From Flavobacteriaceae bacterium PS02336 (lineage in GTDB: Bacteria > Bacteroidota > Bacteroidia > Flavobacteriales > Flavobacteriaceae): a stretch of 64,000 nt of DNA. Below the pieces are notes generated by a model. That model was not told where the DNA came from and made no database searches. It saw only the letters and a program-made list of their open reading frames with translations. The stretch's first letter is position 1; each line of letters opens with the position of its first letter. Shown one piece after another: positions 33,744 through 43,675 of this stretch. The position numbers and the translations under genes are program-made. The stretch covers positions 363,801 through 427,800 of the forward strand of contig JASCOF010000005.1 of NCBI GenBank assembly GCA_029960065.1, read 5' to 3'.

Positions 33744-35411
33744 ATGATAAACACAGAATTAGTAGAACTTATAGACGAGCTGAGAGCTTTACCCAAAGAA
33801 AACGAATGGGTAGAGTTTAAAAAAGGCACTGCAACTACCAACGACAAAATTGGTCAGTATATTTCTGCCATATCAAATGCGGCTTGTATTAACAATCAAT
33901 CTTTTGGTTATTTTATTTTTGGTATCGACGATAATACGCATCAGGTTACAGGAACAACTTTTAAACTTAAAAATAAGAAAGAAGGCAACCAAGAACTAGA
34001 ATTGTATTTGCGCCAATATTTACATCCTTCGGTTCGTTTCAATCATTTTGTTTGTCAGTATGATAATCTTCATGTCGAAATATTTAGAATTCCTGCTGCT
34101 AAAGGAGAGCCTACACATTTTAAAAAAATACCATATATCAGATTTGATAGTAGCTTAACTGATTTAAGAAATTATCCGGAGCATGTTAAAGCAATTTACA
34201 ATTCAGAGGAAGATTGGTCTGCAAATTGTATTGACAATGCAACTATTGACGATTTAGATCTTGATGCTATTGCAAAAGCTAAAGACAAGTTTAAAGAAAA
34301 AAATGCAGGTACAGCCATTTATGATAAAATAGACGATTGGGATGCAAAAACATTTCTTGACAAAGCCAAAATAACAATTGGAGGAAAAATAACGAATACA
34401 GCAATAATACTTTTAGGAAAACCCGAAGCATCACATTGTATTTCGCCATCAGTAGCACAAATCACTTGGAAATTGGATACCGAAGAGAAAGCCTATGAGC
34501 ATTTTGATATTCCTCTATTTGTTAGTATTAACGATATTTTAAAAAGAATACGAAACGTAAAGTATAAGTTTTTCCCAGACAATCAACTGCTTTCAACCGA
34601 AGTGAATAAATACGATACAAAAGTAATTTTAGAAGCTTTAAATAATTGTATTGCACATCAAGATTACAGCCATAATTCACGAATAGTATTGACCGAACAA
34701 GTTAATAAACTGATTTTTTCTAACGAAGGAGGTTTCTTTGAAGGAACAGCCGAAGATTATACAACTGGAGAAAAAACACCCAAAAAATACCGAAATCGTT
34801 GGTTAGTCAATGCAATGGTTAATCTGAATATGATTGATACAATGGGTTATGGCATTTACAGAATGTATGTAGAGCAACGCAAAAGATTTTTTCCATTACC
34901 AGATTATACAAAATCATCTAGAGACAATGTAGTTTTAGAGATTTACGGACATACAATAGATGAGAATTACTCTAAACTGCTAATTGAGAAAAAAGATGAT
35001 TTAAGTTTAACAGAAGTAATCCTTTTAGACAAAATCCAGAAACATTTACCCATCAATGATGATGCTGCAAAACTATTAAAGAAAAAAGAACTTATTGAAG
35101 GTAGAAAACCAAACTATTATATATCAGCAACGCTTGCAGAACTTACAGGACAAAAAGCCAATTACACTAAAAACAAAGGATTAGACAAAGATGTTTATAA
35201 AGGTTTTGTTATTCAGCATATAAAAAACCACGGTTTTGCTACCCGTGAAGAAATTGATTCTATACTATTTACTAACCTTCCAGATTATAAAAATGAAAAG
35301 CAGAGAAAAATCTATATCAATAATTTAATTCAAGAAATGGCAGGAAATACTATTGAGAATATTGGTAGTAGAATAAAGTCCAAGTGGGTATTGATAAAAA
35401 ATATTAAATAA
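33744..35411 (+). CDS. AlbA_2 (Schlafen-like) DNA-binding protein with ATPase-like C-terminus
   Basis: The 555-residue protein carries an N-terminal AlbA_2 domain (residues 10-150): NEWVEFKKGTATTNDKIGQY, then SFGYFIFGIDDNTHQVTGTT and the arginine strand IPYIRFDSSL. The middle part has NNCIAHQDYSHNSRIVLTEQ and IFSNEGGFFEG, typical of the HATPase_c_4 region that often follows AlbA_2 in these proteins. They bind nucleic acid and occur frequently in defence loci. It lies 27 bases after the HEPN-like gene and before the helicase gene, in a conserved-looking restriction context. Confidence 0.8.
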   Translation: MINTELVELIDELRALPKENEWVEFKKGTATTNDKIGQYISAISNAACINNQSFGYFIFGIDDNTHQVTGTTFKLKNKKEGNQELELYLRQYLHPSVRFNHFVCQYDNLHVEIFRIPAAKGEPTHFKKIPYIRFDSSLTDLRNYPEHVKAIYNSEEDWSANCIDNATIDDLDLDAIAKAKDKFKEKNAGTAIYDKIDDWDAKTFLDKAKITIGGKITNTAIILLGKPEASHCISPSVAQITWKLDTEEKAYEHFDIPLFVSINDILKRIRNVKYKFFPDNQLLSTEVNKYDTKVILEALNNCIAHQDYSHNSRIVLTEQVNKLIFSNEGGFFEGTAEDYTTGEKTPKKYRNRWLVNAMVNLNMIDTMGYGIYRMYVEQRKRFFPLPDYTKSSRDNVVLEIYGHTIDENYSKLLIEKKDDLSLTEVILLDKIQKHLPINDDAAKLLKKKELIEGRKPNYYISATLAELTGQKANYTKNKGLDKDVYKGFVIQHIKNHGFATREEIDSILFTNLPDYKNEKQRKIYINNLIQEMAGNTIENIGSRIKSKWVLIKNIK

Positions 35412-35445
35412 AAAGTAAAAATATTAAATAAAAATATTAAATAAA
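35396..35445 (+). repeat. Three tandem AATATTAAATAA repeats
   Basis: The sequence around the stop of the AlbA_2 gene repeats AAAATATTAAATAA three times (from about 35396, 35417 and 35432), likely by slippage. The remainder of the 189-bp gap before the helicase is AT-rich without a feature I can name. Confidence 0.6.
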
Positions 35446-35600
35446 GCAGCAGTAATACAATGTAAATAACTGTTAATCAATGTTTTGCTTGTGTTTTGTT
35501 AATTAATTTAAAGTGTTTAAAATTATTAAATAAACTACCGTTTTATTAAAAAATCAAGCTCATAATAGAGACAAACCATTAACCATCAACAACGAAATAT

Positions 35601-37535
35601 ATGCCAGATATAGTAAATGTAAATTATCATAAAACGGGAAACAGTACAAAAACAAATCCGATGGGTATGAGAGAAATGCAAACTCGTGCCTTTGAATCTC
35701 GTGATGCACAGTATTTATTATTAAAAGCACCTCCGGCATCAGGAAAATCACGTGCCTTAATGTTCTTGGCATTAGACAAACTAGTAAATCAAGGAATTAA
35801 AAAAGTAATTGTTGCAGTTCCAGAGCGTTCTATTGGTAGTTCATTCTCTTCAATGGATTTAAAAAAAGATGGTTTTTTTGCCAATTGGGAACCAAACGAT
35901 GTGTACAATCTTTGTACACCAGGAGACGAAGGAAGCAGCAGTAAAGTAAAAGCATTCCATAAATTTATGGATAGCGACGAGAAAATATTAATCTGTACAC
36001 ACGCCACTTTACGCTTTGCTTGTGAAGAACTTGACGAAACAAAATTCAATGATACACTTCTTGCAATCGATGAATTCCACCACGTTTCTGCCGATGCGAA
36101 TAATAGATTGGGAGAATTATTAAAATCTATAATGAGCAAATCTACAGCTCATATTGTGGCAATGACAGGTTCTTATTTTAGAGGGGATAGTGTGCCTATT
36201 TTAACACCTGAGAACGAAGCAAAGTTTACTAAAGTAACTTATAATTATTACGAACAATTAAATGGTTACAACTTTCTAAAATCTTTGGGAATTGGATACC
36301 ACTTTTACACAGGAAAATATACTTCGGCTATACTTGAAATTCTGGATACCAATAAAAAAACAATACTCCATATTCCAAACGTAAATTCAGGAGAATCTAC
36401 CAAAGACAAACACAACGAGGTCAATTTCATTTTAGATGCCATTGGAGACGTAATCAAGCAAGACTCCGATACTGGTGTGATTCATATCAAATGCCACGGA
36501 GACGGTAAATTATTGAAAGTAGCCGATTTAGTGGAGGATAGTTCAAGAGAAAGAGATAAAATTGTCAACTACTTACGCAACATCAAATCAGTTGATGATA
36601 TGGATTTGATTATTGCATTGGGAATGGCAAAAGAAGGTTTCGACTGGCCTTTTTGTGAACACGCTTTAACGGTGGGGTACAGAGGTTCATTAACCGAGAT
36701 AATCCAGATTATTGGTCGTTGCACTAGGGATAGCAACAATAAAACCCACGCCCAATTTACCAATCTTATTGCCAGTCCTGAAGCCATCCAGGACGATGTA
36801 AAAATTGCTACTAATAATATGTTGAAAGCCATTACTGCTTCATTGTTGATGGAACAGGTATTGGCTCCAAATTTTAAGTTCAAGACTAAAATCGATAATG
36901 AGGACGAAGATGTCAAATCTGGTGAAATCAGAATAAGAGGATTTAAAGAGCCAAGCTCTAAAAGAGTCAAAGACATAGTCGAATCAGATTTAAACGACCT
37001 GAAAGCTACAATATTGCAGGACGACACTATGCTGAAAGCAATGCCGGGAAATATTGATCCCGAAGTAATCAACAAAGTTTTGATACCCAAAATTATTAGG
37101 ATCAAATATCCTGAATTGTCTGATGAGGAAATTGAAGAAATTCGTCAATATGTTGTGGTGGATTCAGTTGTCAAAAACGGAGAAATTAAAGAAGTGGGTG
37201 ACCAGCGGTTTATCAGGATGGCCGATAAATTCATAAACATAGATGACATACATATCGATTTAATTGATACCATTAATCCTTTTCAGAAAGCTTTCGAAAT
37301 CCTTTCGAAATCGGTGACAACAAAAGTGCTGAAAGTAATTCAGGACACCATTGAAGCCACAAGAATCAAAATGGATTTTGAAGAAGCCAAAATTCTGTGG
37401 CCCAAAATTGTTGAGTTCAAAAAAATGTATGATAAAGAACCTAGTCTAAATGCAAACGATCCATTGGAAAGAAGAATGGCCGAGTGTATTATTTATTTGA
37501 AGGAGGAAAAAAGAAAACGAATGCCAAATGGATAA
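35601..37535 (+). CDS. DEAD/DEAH-box (SF2) helicase
   Basis: The 644-residue protein has a superfamily 2 helicase core: Walker A LLKAPPASGKSRA (about residue 40), motif Ia VIVAVPERS, motif II LLAIDEFHHVS (about 157), motif III AMTGSY, and motif VI IIQIIGRCTRD (about 370). The C-terminal 200 residues are an extension, with no known domain. It probably moves along DNA to deliver the GIY-YIG nuclease, encoded next with an 8-base overlap. This pair together with an MmeI-like methyltransferase suggests a restriction-like system that depends on translocation. Confidence 0.87.
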   Translation: MPDIVNVNYHKTGNSTKTNPMGMREMQTRAFESRDAQYLLLKAPPASGKSRALMFLALDKLVNQGIKKVIVAVPERSIGSSFSSMDLKKDGFFANWEPNDVYNLCTPGDEGSSSKVKAFHKFMDSDEKILICTHATLRFACEELDETKFNDTLLAIDEFHHVSADANNRLGELLKSIMSKSTAHIVAMTGSYFRGDSVPILTPENEAKFTKVTYNYYEQLNGYNFLKSLGIGYHFYTGKYTSAILEILDTNKKTILHIPNVNSGESTKDKHNEVNFILDAIGDVIKQDSDTGVIHIKCHGDGKLLKVADLVEDSSRERDKIVNYLRNIKSVDDMDLIIALGMAKEGFDWPFCEHALTVGYRGSLTEIIQIIGRCTRDSNNKTHAQFTNLIASPEAIQDDVKIATNNMLKAITASLLMEQVLAPNFKFKTKIDNEDEDVKSGEIRIRGFKEPSSKRVKDIVESDLNDLKATILQDDTMLKAMPGNIDPEVINKVLIPKIIRIKYPELSDEEIEEIRQYVVVDSVVKNGEIKEVGDQRFIRMADKFINIDDIHIDLIDTINPFQKAFEILSKSVTTKVLKVIQDTIEATRIKMDFEEAKILWPKIVEFKKMYDKEPSLNANDPLERRMAECIIYLKEEKRKRMPNG

Positions 37536-38721
37536 GAATAAAGTTCTGGATGATATTTTTAATAACGATGAGTTTGACATTCTAAATGTCAAACCAAAGA
37601 TTTCTAATGCTCGTAATGCAGAAGAAAGATTGGTGGCTTCTTTTGGCGAAATTAATGATTTTTTCAAAAAGCACAATCGGGAACCTCAACCCAATCCGGC
37701 TAACATATCCGAATACCAACTTTATACACGATTAAAAGGAATAAGAGCCGATATTAATAAATTAGAATCTTTACTAAGGGAAGATGATCACGGTTTATTG
37801 AAATTGGAAGTAAAAACAATTGAATCCTTTGATGATATTTTTGCCGATGATACTTTCGATTTATTGGATGATAGTACCGATTTGTTTGATTTCAAACACA
37901 CTCCGAAAGATGACGATAGAGCAGCTGCCGATTTCGTAGCAAGAAGAAAATCAATAAAGAAATTTGACGAGTACGAACGCTTGTTTAAGGGTGTTCAAGA
38001 TGATTTGTCCAATGGGAAAAGAAAATTAGTCGATTTTAAACAAGGCAATTTGCGTGAAGGAACTTATTTTGTTCATAATGGAGTTTTGTTTCTATTGGAA
38101 AAAATTCGTATAACCAAAAAAGAGCATTACAAAGAAGACGGTACCCGAGTTCGCGAGGACGGCCGAACCAGATGTGTTTTTGAAAACGGAACCGAATCGA
38201 ATATGTTGAAAAGGTCTGTAGAGAAAATTTTGTATGCCAATGGGAAAGTCGTTTCTGAAAACGTTGATGAAGTAAATGAGGCTTTTATCGAAAAGTTCAA
38301 TGACATTACCGATGAAGACAAAGAAGCAGGCTTCATCTATGTGTTGATCTCGAAAAGCAAAGACGAAAAAATCAGTACGATAGAAAATTTATATAAAATA
38401 GGTTATTCAAAAGATGAGGTTCGGGAAAGAATCAAAAATGCCGAAAAAGAACCAACCTACCTGATGGCTCCGGTACAAATAGTCAGTGCTTGGAAATGCT
38501 ACAATATGAATCCCCAAAAACTGGAACAGCTGCTGCATAATTTCTTTGGAAAAGCATGTCTGAATATTGACATCTTTGACGAAAATAAAAAGCGCTATAC
38601 CCCTAGAGAATGGTTTATCGCCCCGATTCATGTTATTGAACAGGCTATTGAATTAATTATTAGTGGTGAGGTGGTTGGTTATAGGTATGATATTGATAGT
38701 CAATTATTAATAAAAAAATGA
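37528..38721 (+). CDS. GIY-YIG nuclease family protein (T5orf172-like)
   Basis: The 397-residue protein is acidic and repetitive in its first half (FDDIFADDTFDLLDDSTDLF) and carries a GIY-YIG domain in its last 120 residues: AGFIYVLISKSKDEK for the GIY strand, NLYKIGYSKDEVRERI for the YIG strand and catalytic Arg, KLEQLLHNFFG with the catalytic Glu region, and REWFIAP at the end. This is the T5orf172/MUG113 branch. It overlaps the helicase gene by 8 bases and is most likely the cutting subunit of the operon. Confidence 0.85.
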   Translation: MDKNKVLDDIFNNDEFDILNVKPKISNARNAEERLVASFGEINDFFKKHNREPQPNPANISEYQLYTRLKGIRADINKLESLLREDDHGLLKLEVKTIESFDDIFADDTFDLLDDSTDLFDFKHTPKDDDRAAADFVARRKSIKKFDEYERLFKGVQDDLSNGKRKLVDFKQGNLREGTYFVHNGVLFLLEKIRITKKEHYKEDGTRVREDGRTRCVFENGTESNMLKRSVEKILYANGKVVSENVDEVNEAFIEKFNDITDEDKEAGFIYVLISKSKDEKISTIENLYKIGYSKDEVRERIKNAEKEPTYLMAPVQIVSAWKCYNMNPQKLEQLLHNFFGKACLNIDIFDENKKRYTPREWFIAPIHVIEQAIELIISGEVVGYRYDIDSQLLIKK

Positions 38722-38727
38722 TTTATT

Positions 38728-39954
38728 ATGAGTGAATTCAAAATCAATTATGAACATACAGCAGGACCTCAATTAATAGGTTTTGATTACCAATTTTATT
38801 ATTTTATGTATCTTATTTTGGACTTGAATCAAGGTGAGAAAATTGGATTTGAAGTTTTAGATGATATTCATATTGAGCTAGCAAATGGTAGTATAGAGTT
38901 ATTACAAACGAAGCATACTATACAAAAAAATCCAAAAGGGGAAATTGTTAATTTAACAGAAAGAGATTCAGACTTATGGAAAACAATTAACAATTGGATA
39001 TTGTTTTTTAAAGATTCGACAGATAAAGATGAATACTTGAACAAAACAGTTTTTAAACTTGTTACTAATAAATCGATCAACAATAATACTTTCTTTGAAA
39101 ACATTATTAAGCTTCAAAGAAAAGAAATTAAAATTAATGTATTTTCAGATTACATTAAGCATTTACATGTCAATACTGATTCTGTAGATATAAAAACCCA
39201 AATAGAAAGTCTAAAAAAATTAGATAATAAGACAAAATCAAAATTTATTAATCAAATACAAATTATATCAGAACCGGAAAATATAATAAACCTTGTTAAA
39301 AAAAGGATTCGTAAATTAATAGTCAAGGAGGAAAGAGTTGATGATGTGTATAATTCATTAGTGTCGAATATGCAGCTTGATAAATTTTTAACAATAATTG
39401 ATAGAAAGAAGTTTGAGATAAGCTTTGAGGATTATTCCAGACGATATGGTAATTGTTTTGATTATGCGTATGAAAAAACAGTTTTGCCTAAAAGAGAATT
39501 AAATTTAATTTTTCCAAAAGATTTAAAATCACAAACCTTCATAAAACAATTAATTGATATTGGAGAAACTTTTGAAAGTGATTCAGATGAAATTTTAAGA
39601 TACACAACGGCAATGCTTAAAACATTTAATTCATTGAATGATTGGAAAGAGAATGGCGAAATATTATCTACCCAAATAATTGCTTTTGATGAAGATGCTA
39701 TTTTTATTTGGAATAGAATTTTTAAAGATCGATATAGAGATTATAAGGTGAAAATTAATAGTGGTGAAATTTTACATGATGAAATATTAATCAAGCAAAT
39801 TGCTATTCAATGCATGAGCGAGGTTAGGAAAGAAAAATTAAAATTAAAAAACGATGAGCTTAATGAGGAATTAAGTAATGGGCAGTTTTATATTCTTTCT
39901 AATGAACCGCGAATTGGTTGGCATATTGATTGGGAAAAAAAATATAAAAAATGA
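38728..39954 (+). CDS. ABC-three-component system effector, DUF4297-like nuclease domain
   Basis: The 408-residue protein starts with a PD-(D/E)XK-like domain of the DUF4297/Cap4 type: GFDYQFYYFMYLILD, then FEVLDDIHIE and SIELLQTKHT, giving Glu42, Asp45/46 and Gln60-x-Lys62 as the active-site set. The C-terminal half has the ABC-3C C-terminal domain character, ending EPRIGWHIDWEKKY. The gene overlaps the middle-component gene by 4 bases and that overlaps the DUF3732 ATPase gene by 4, so all three are coupled. In published classifications such trios are conflict systems in which the ATPase senses and the effector destroys DNA. Confidence 0.78.
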   Translation: MSEFKINYEHTAGPQLIGFDYQFYYFMYLILDLNQGEKIGFEVLDDIHIELANGSIELLQTKHTIQKNPKGEIVNLTERDSDLWKTINNWILFFKDSTDKDEYLNKTVFKLVTNKSINNNTFFENIIKLQRKEIKINVFSDYIKHLHVNTDSVDIKTQIESLKKLDNKTKSKFINQIQIISEPENIINLVKKRIRKLIVKEERVDDVYNSLVSNMQLDKFLTIIDRKKFEISFEDYSRRYGNCFDYAYEKTVLPKRELNLIFPKDLKSQTFIKQLIDIGETFESDSDEILRYTTAMLKTFNSLNDWKENGEILSTQIIAFDEDAIFIWNRIFKDRYRDYKVKINSGEILHDEILIKQIAIQCMSEVRKEKLKLKNDELNEELSNGQFYILSNEPRIGWHIDWEKKYKK

Positions 39955-40406
39955 GTAATAGTTTTTATGTATATAACAACGAAGCTATTTCAGCATTAGT
40001 TGTAAAAAAGTATCTTCAATATTGCAAAAGCATTGATATTTCAAGAATATTTATAATTCTACCTATTTTATTAAATGATAAGTTAGTAGAAGCTTTATAT
40101 AATGAAAACTTCGAAAACTTTGAAAATTTTATTCAAAAAAATCCATCATTATTTAGTAGTTTCAATGATAAATATTTGGAAATAATGCCTATAGTCATTA
40201 ATGCAATTACTATTTTAAAAGAAATGAACGATGTAAATCTTGAAAAAAATACCATTAATTATGTTGAAGGTGGTTTGATAAACATAAATGAAGATTCAAT
40301 CGGAAATAGAATAATTAATATTTTTTTTGCTATACCAAAATTTATCGAATTAACAGATAATTATGAAACTAGTTCTCTTTATAAAATTTTAAAGATTAGA
40401 TTATGA
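39951..40406 (+). CDS. ABC-three-component system middle component
   Basis: The 151-residue protein begins SNSFYVYNNEAISALVVKKY, like the middle components of ABC-3C systems, and is mainly helical (LNDKLVEALYNENFENFENF). The family links the ATPase with the effector. The assignment rests partly on its position between the DUF4297-like and DUF3732 genes, both of which it overlaps by 4 bases. Confidence 0.7.
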   Translation: MSNSFYVYNNEAISALVVKKYLQYCKSIDISRIFIILPILLNDKLVEALYNENFENFENFIQKNPSLFSSFNDKYLEIMPIVINAITILKEMNDVNLEKNTINYVEGGLININEDSIGNRIINIFFAIPKFIELTDNYETSSLYKILKIRL

Positions 40407-42262
40407 GATTTCAATTAAATAATATTAAGCTTTGGTTTAAAAATGATTCTCAACCCAAAGTATATGAGTTTTTGCCAAATAAGGTAAACGTGATTACGGG
40501 TGGGGCTACTAAAGGTAAAACTAGTTTTATGAGTATCATAGATTATTGTTTGTTATCTAATAAAAGTAGAATAATAGAAAAGACCATTAATGAAAATGTA
40601 TTATGGTATTCTATTGATTTTAATATTAATGGCAAACATTTTTTTATAGCAAGAAAATCAGGTAATAGTGGTAGTATATCATCAGAAATTTGTTTTTATG
40701 ATACTGATGAAATAGTTGAGAAACCATCACCCAATATCACAATTGAAGAATTAAAAAAAGTAATAAATAAAGAATTTTCAATTGATGATAAAGGAGATTA
40801 TTTTTTAGCAAATAATAAGTTAATAAGCTACAGATATTTTTTACTTTTTAATTCTATATCAGCTGATATAATTATAAATTCAACTAATTATTTTGACAAA
40901 GCATACTACGAAATTGATTCAGATGAAGCATTAAGAGAGATCTTTCTGATGGCAATAGGTGTTGATAAGATGCAGAATATTAAGAATAGAAAGGAATTAG
41001 AGGATATACAAAAACAAATTTCAACATTACAAAGAAAAATTAACAAAGAGAAAAGGTCAAAAGAAAATGTAGAGTTGTCTTTATATTCCTTATTCAATGA
41101 GTGTAAAGATAATAACTTAATTGATGTTGAATTAGAATATAAAAGTGATGAAGTTATTGATGTAATTTTCCAAATTGTTGAGGAATATGTTGTTCTAGCA
41201 GATAATGAAAAGACTTTCAATAAAATTGATAATTTAAATAAGGAAAAGAGAAAGATTAACAGACAAATTTCTTCTATTGAAAAATTCAAGGAAGAAATAA
41301 ATGATTACAATAAAAATTTAAATAATTACGGTGATAGTTTAAAACCAATAGAATACATTAATAATAACTTTAATGAGATCATTAAATCTCATCAAGTATT
41401 AGTATTTTTAAAAGGATTGGAAACTTCATTAAATGAAATAAGAGAAAGCTATGTTAAATCTGATTTTAAAACATTTACTTATCAAGAAGATTTAAATCAA
41501 CTCAAAGAACAACAAAATAAAATTATTTTAGAAATTGAAGCTTTGCCAAAAATTAAGCCAACCCTTTCTAATGAAGCAACTAAGTATATTTTTATTGGAA
41601 CATTAAAAAATAAACTAAATCAAATAATTGAAGAGAAAAGCAAATTAGAAGTTACGGATAGCAAATATCTAGATAAACTAAATAAGGATTATGAAAACCT
41701 TGAAGCAATTATTAATGATGTTGAAAGTGCAAAACATGTTATGGGTGATGAATTAAATAATTCAATAATGAGAAATTATAGTTTAATTAAATCAATGCCA
41801 GAATATAAAGACTACATAGTCAGGTTTGATGTTGAAAACATGAGTTTAAAATTAAAAAACCCTAATGAGCTTTTTGAAATCGAGACTACTGGTAGTTCTT
41901 CTAATTATATGTTTTTACATCTTTGTTTTTATTTAGGTTTACATGAACATTTAATAAAATTTAATGATGAGCATGTACCGAGTTTTTTATTTATTGATCA
42001 ACCTAGTTTTCCTTATTATTCTGGAGAAGGTGCTCAAGTAAAGAATGATGACAAAGGTAAATTGGTTGATGCTTTTAGTTTATTAAATTCTTTTATGCAG
42101 TATATTGTTGAGGAATTGAAAGGCAATTTTCAAATTTTTATGGTTGAACATGCTCCAAAAGAATATTGGGAAAATAATTGGTTTAATTATTTTCATACTG
42201 TAGCTGAATTTACAGATGGTATAGGCTTAATTCCAAACTATGCAATTAAACAAAAAGAATAG
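40403..42262 (+). CDS. DUF3732 SMC/Rad50-like ATPase of the ABC-three-component system
   Basis: The 619-residue protein has an ABC ATPase split by a coiled coil, as in Rad50. Walker A is TGGATKGKTSFMSIIDYCL (about residue 35); a long helical, Lys/Glu/Asn-rich region covers about residues 195-470; the signature-like ETTGSSSNYMFLHLCFYLGL and Walker B FLFIDQPSFPYY (about 530) follow. Replacement of the usual catalytic Glu by Gln in DQPS is normal for DUF3732. The closing FMVEHAPKEYW is the His-switch region. It probably senses foreign DNA structure or replication and releases the nuclease. Confidence 0.85.
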   Translation: MRFQLNNIKLWFKNDSQPKVYEFLPNKVNVITGGATKGKTSFMSIIDYCLLSNKSRIIEKTINENVLWYSIDFNINGKHFFIARKSGNSGSISSEICFYDTDEIVEKPSPNITIEELKKVINKEFSIDDKGDYFLANNKLISYRYFLLFNSISADIIINSTNYFDKAYYEIDSDEALREIFLMAIGVDKMQNIKNRKELEDIQKQISTLQRKINKEKRSKENVELSLYSLFNECKDNNLIDVELEYKSDEVIDVIFQIVEEYVVLADNEKTFNKIDNLNKEKRKINRQISSIEKFKEEINDYNKNLNNYGDSLKPIEYINNNFNEIIKSHQVLVFLKGLETSLNEIRESYVKSDFKTFTYQEDLNQLKEQQNKIILEIEALPKIKPTLSNEATKYIFIGTLKNKLNQIIEEKSKLEVTDSKYLDKLNKDYENLEAIINDVESAKHVMGDELNNSIMRNYSLIKSMPEYKDYIVRFDVENMSLKLKNPNELFEIETTGSSSNYMFLHLCFYLGLHEHLIKFNDEHVPSFLFIDQPSFPYYSGEGAQVKNDDKGKLVDAFSLLNSFMQYIVEELKGNFQIFMVEHAPKEYWENNWFNYFHTVAEFTDGIGLIPNYAIKQKE

Positions 42263-42263
42263 T

Positions 42264-43298
42264 ATGAATGTGATAATAGAAAAAATTGAAAAATTAATTG
42301 TTCATAATGTTGGAAATAAGTCTTATGGCGAAGGAATAAAATTTTCACAAGAAGAAACAATTTTTACTAATTCTGAATCTAGTGTCTTAAAACTAATTCA
42401 AAATGTTTTCAAATATGATTCGTTATATGAATTTCATTTTACACATGATTTAAGTTTAAATCCAGTTTATAACTTAATTAATTTATTATTTAATGATAAA
42501 TCTAAATTTATTGATGTTTCTCAAAGTTTAGCAAGTCATTTATATAATCAAAGTACTCACCCAAAAATAAAGGGAGGGGATTTTTATATAATTTATTTAA
42601 AAGATTGTTTAATTGATGATGAAATTGTAGACGGAGTAGCAATTTTAAAATCTGAAAATAAAGATGTATTCTTAAATATTAAATCAATTTCTAACGGGTT
42701 TGAATTAGAAAGCGTATTAGGTATTAGTATTGATAAGTTAGATAAAGGTTGTTTAATATTTAATACAAATAAGGAAAAAGGTTTTCTTTTATCAGTTTTA
42801 GATAATACAAATAAAAGTTCGGATGCTCAATATTGGTTTGATAATTTTTTAAGTGTTAAAGAAAGAAAGGATCAATATTACAATACACAAAATGTCTTAT
42901 CAATGTGTAAAGATTTTATATCTAAAGAATTATCAGATAAATTTGAGATAAAAAAAACAGACCAAGCAGATCTTTTAAATAAATCAGCCGCTTTTTTTAA
43001 GGAAGAAAATGTTTTTGAATTTAATAAATTTGCCAGTGAAGTAATTGAAAACCCTGAATATATTAATAGTTTTAATACTTTTAAAACTAATTATGAAAAG
43101 GAAAAAAATGTTGATGTTCAAGATAACTTTGAAATTTCAGAAAGAGCCATAAAAAAGCAAGCACGATTTTTTAAAAGTGTTTTAAAACTTGATAAAAACT
43201 TTCATATATATATTCACGGAAAAAAAGAATTAATTGAAAAGGGGGTAGATAAGAATGGCAAGAAATTCTATAAGATATATTTTGAGGAGGAAAGTTGA
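42264..43298 (+). CDS. Nucleoid-associated protein, NA37/NdpA family
   Basis: Start chosen at ATG 42264 (MNVIIEKIEKLIVHNVG), one base after the preceding stop; the frame is open 24 bases further upstream. The 344-residue protein fits the 37-kDa nucleoid-associated family (PF04245): FYIIYLKDCLIDDEIVDGVA, AILKSENKDVFL, DKLDKGCLIF, and the C-terminal DEISERAIKKQARFFKSVLK-like segment. E. coli YejK/NdpA is the chromosomal member. Placed right after an ABC-3C trio it may be a fourth component that recognises DNA. The frame after its TGA continues into a fragment of another protein. Confidence 0.8.
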   Translation: MNVIIEKIEKLIVHNVGNKSYGEGIKFSQEETIFTNSESSVLKLIQNVFKYDSLYEFHFTHDLSLNPVYNLINLLFNDKSKFIDVSQSLASHLYNQSTHPKIKGGDFYIIYLKDCLIDDEIVDGVAILKSENKDVFLNIKSISNGFELESVLGISIDKLDKGCLIFNTNKEKGFLLSVLDNTNKSSDAQYWFDNFLSVKERKDQYYNTQNVLSMCKDFISKELSDKFEIKKTDQADLLNKSAAFFKEENVFEFNKFASEVIENPEYINSFNTFKTNYEKEKNVDVQDNFEISERAIKKQARFFKSVLKLDKNFHIYIHGKKELIEKGVDKNGKKFYKIYFEEES

Positions 43299-43451
43299 AA
43301 AAACAAGATAGGCGTCAAAGTTGATCAAAAAGGTTTAGCAAAGGATGTTTCAAATATCGGTCATCGTGGCAATGGTAATTTTCAAATTCAAATAGAAAAT
43401 GATAAAGATATAGAGTATATAATGAGTTTAATAAAACAAGTAATAAAGTAG
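43299..43451 (+). pseudogene. Fragment of a DUF5655-like C-terminal domain
   Basis: Directly after the TGA of the NA37 gene and in the same frame, 50 codons read IGVKVDQKGLAKDVSNIGHR, GNFQIQIENDKDIEYIMSLI and KQVIK before a TAG. This is the ending of DUF5655 ('predicted transport protein') domains. There is no start codon or rest of the domain, so it is a remnant of a gene deleted or recombined at the NA37 end, or of a former fusion. Confidence 0.65.
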
Positions 43452-43675
43452 TACTATGTAGTCTAACTGAAAAATAATGTGACAATTTAGACTGAATAAT
43501 AAAGGCTCGTGACAAAAAGCATTATTTTTTTATTTGCTTTTCATTTTAAATAAAAATTTAAAACACTGCCAATCAACTATTTATAAATAAGAAAACATCT
43601 GTTTAATATTTTTTTTCGATGCTTTGTGTAAAAGAAAGAATAAAAAGATAAGGGCAGTGTGACACAATTGTAAAA

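Noticed and set aside
36569..37105. 178-codon frame on the minus strand
   Set aside because: Lies wholly inside the SF2 helicase gene, whose frame has clear motifs; it is a shadow.
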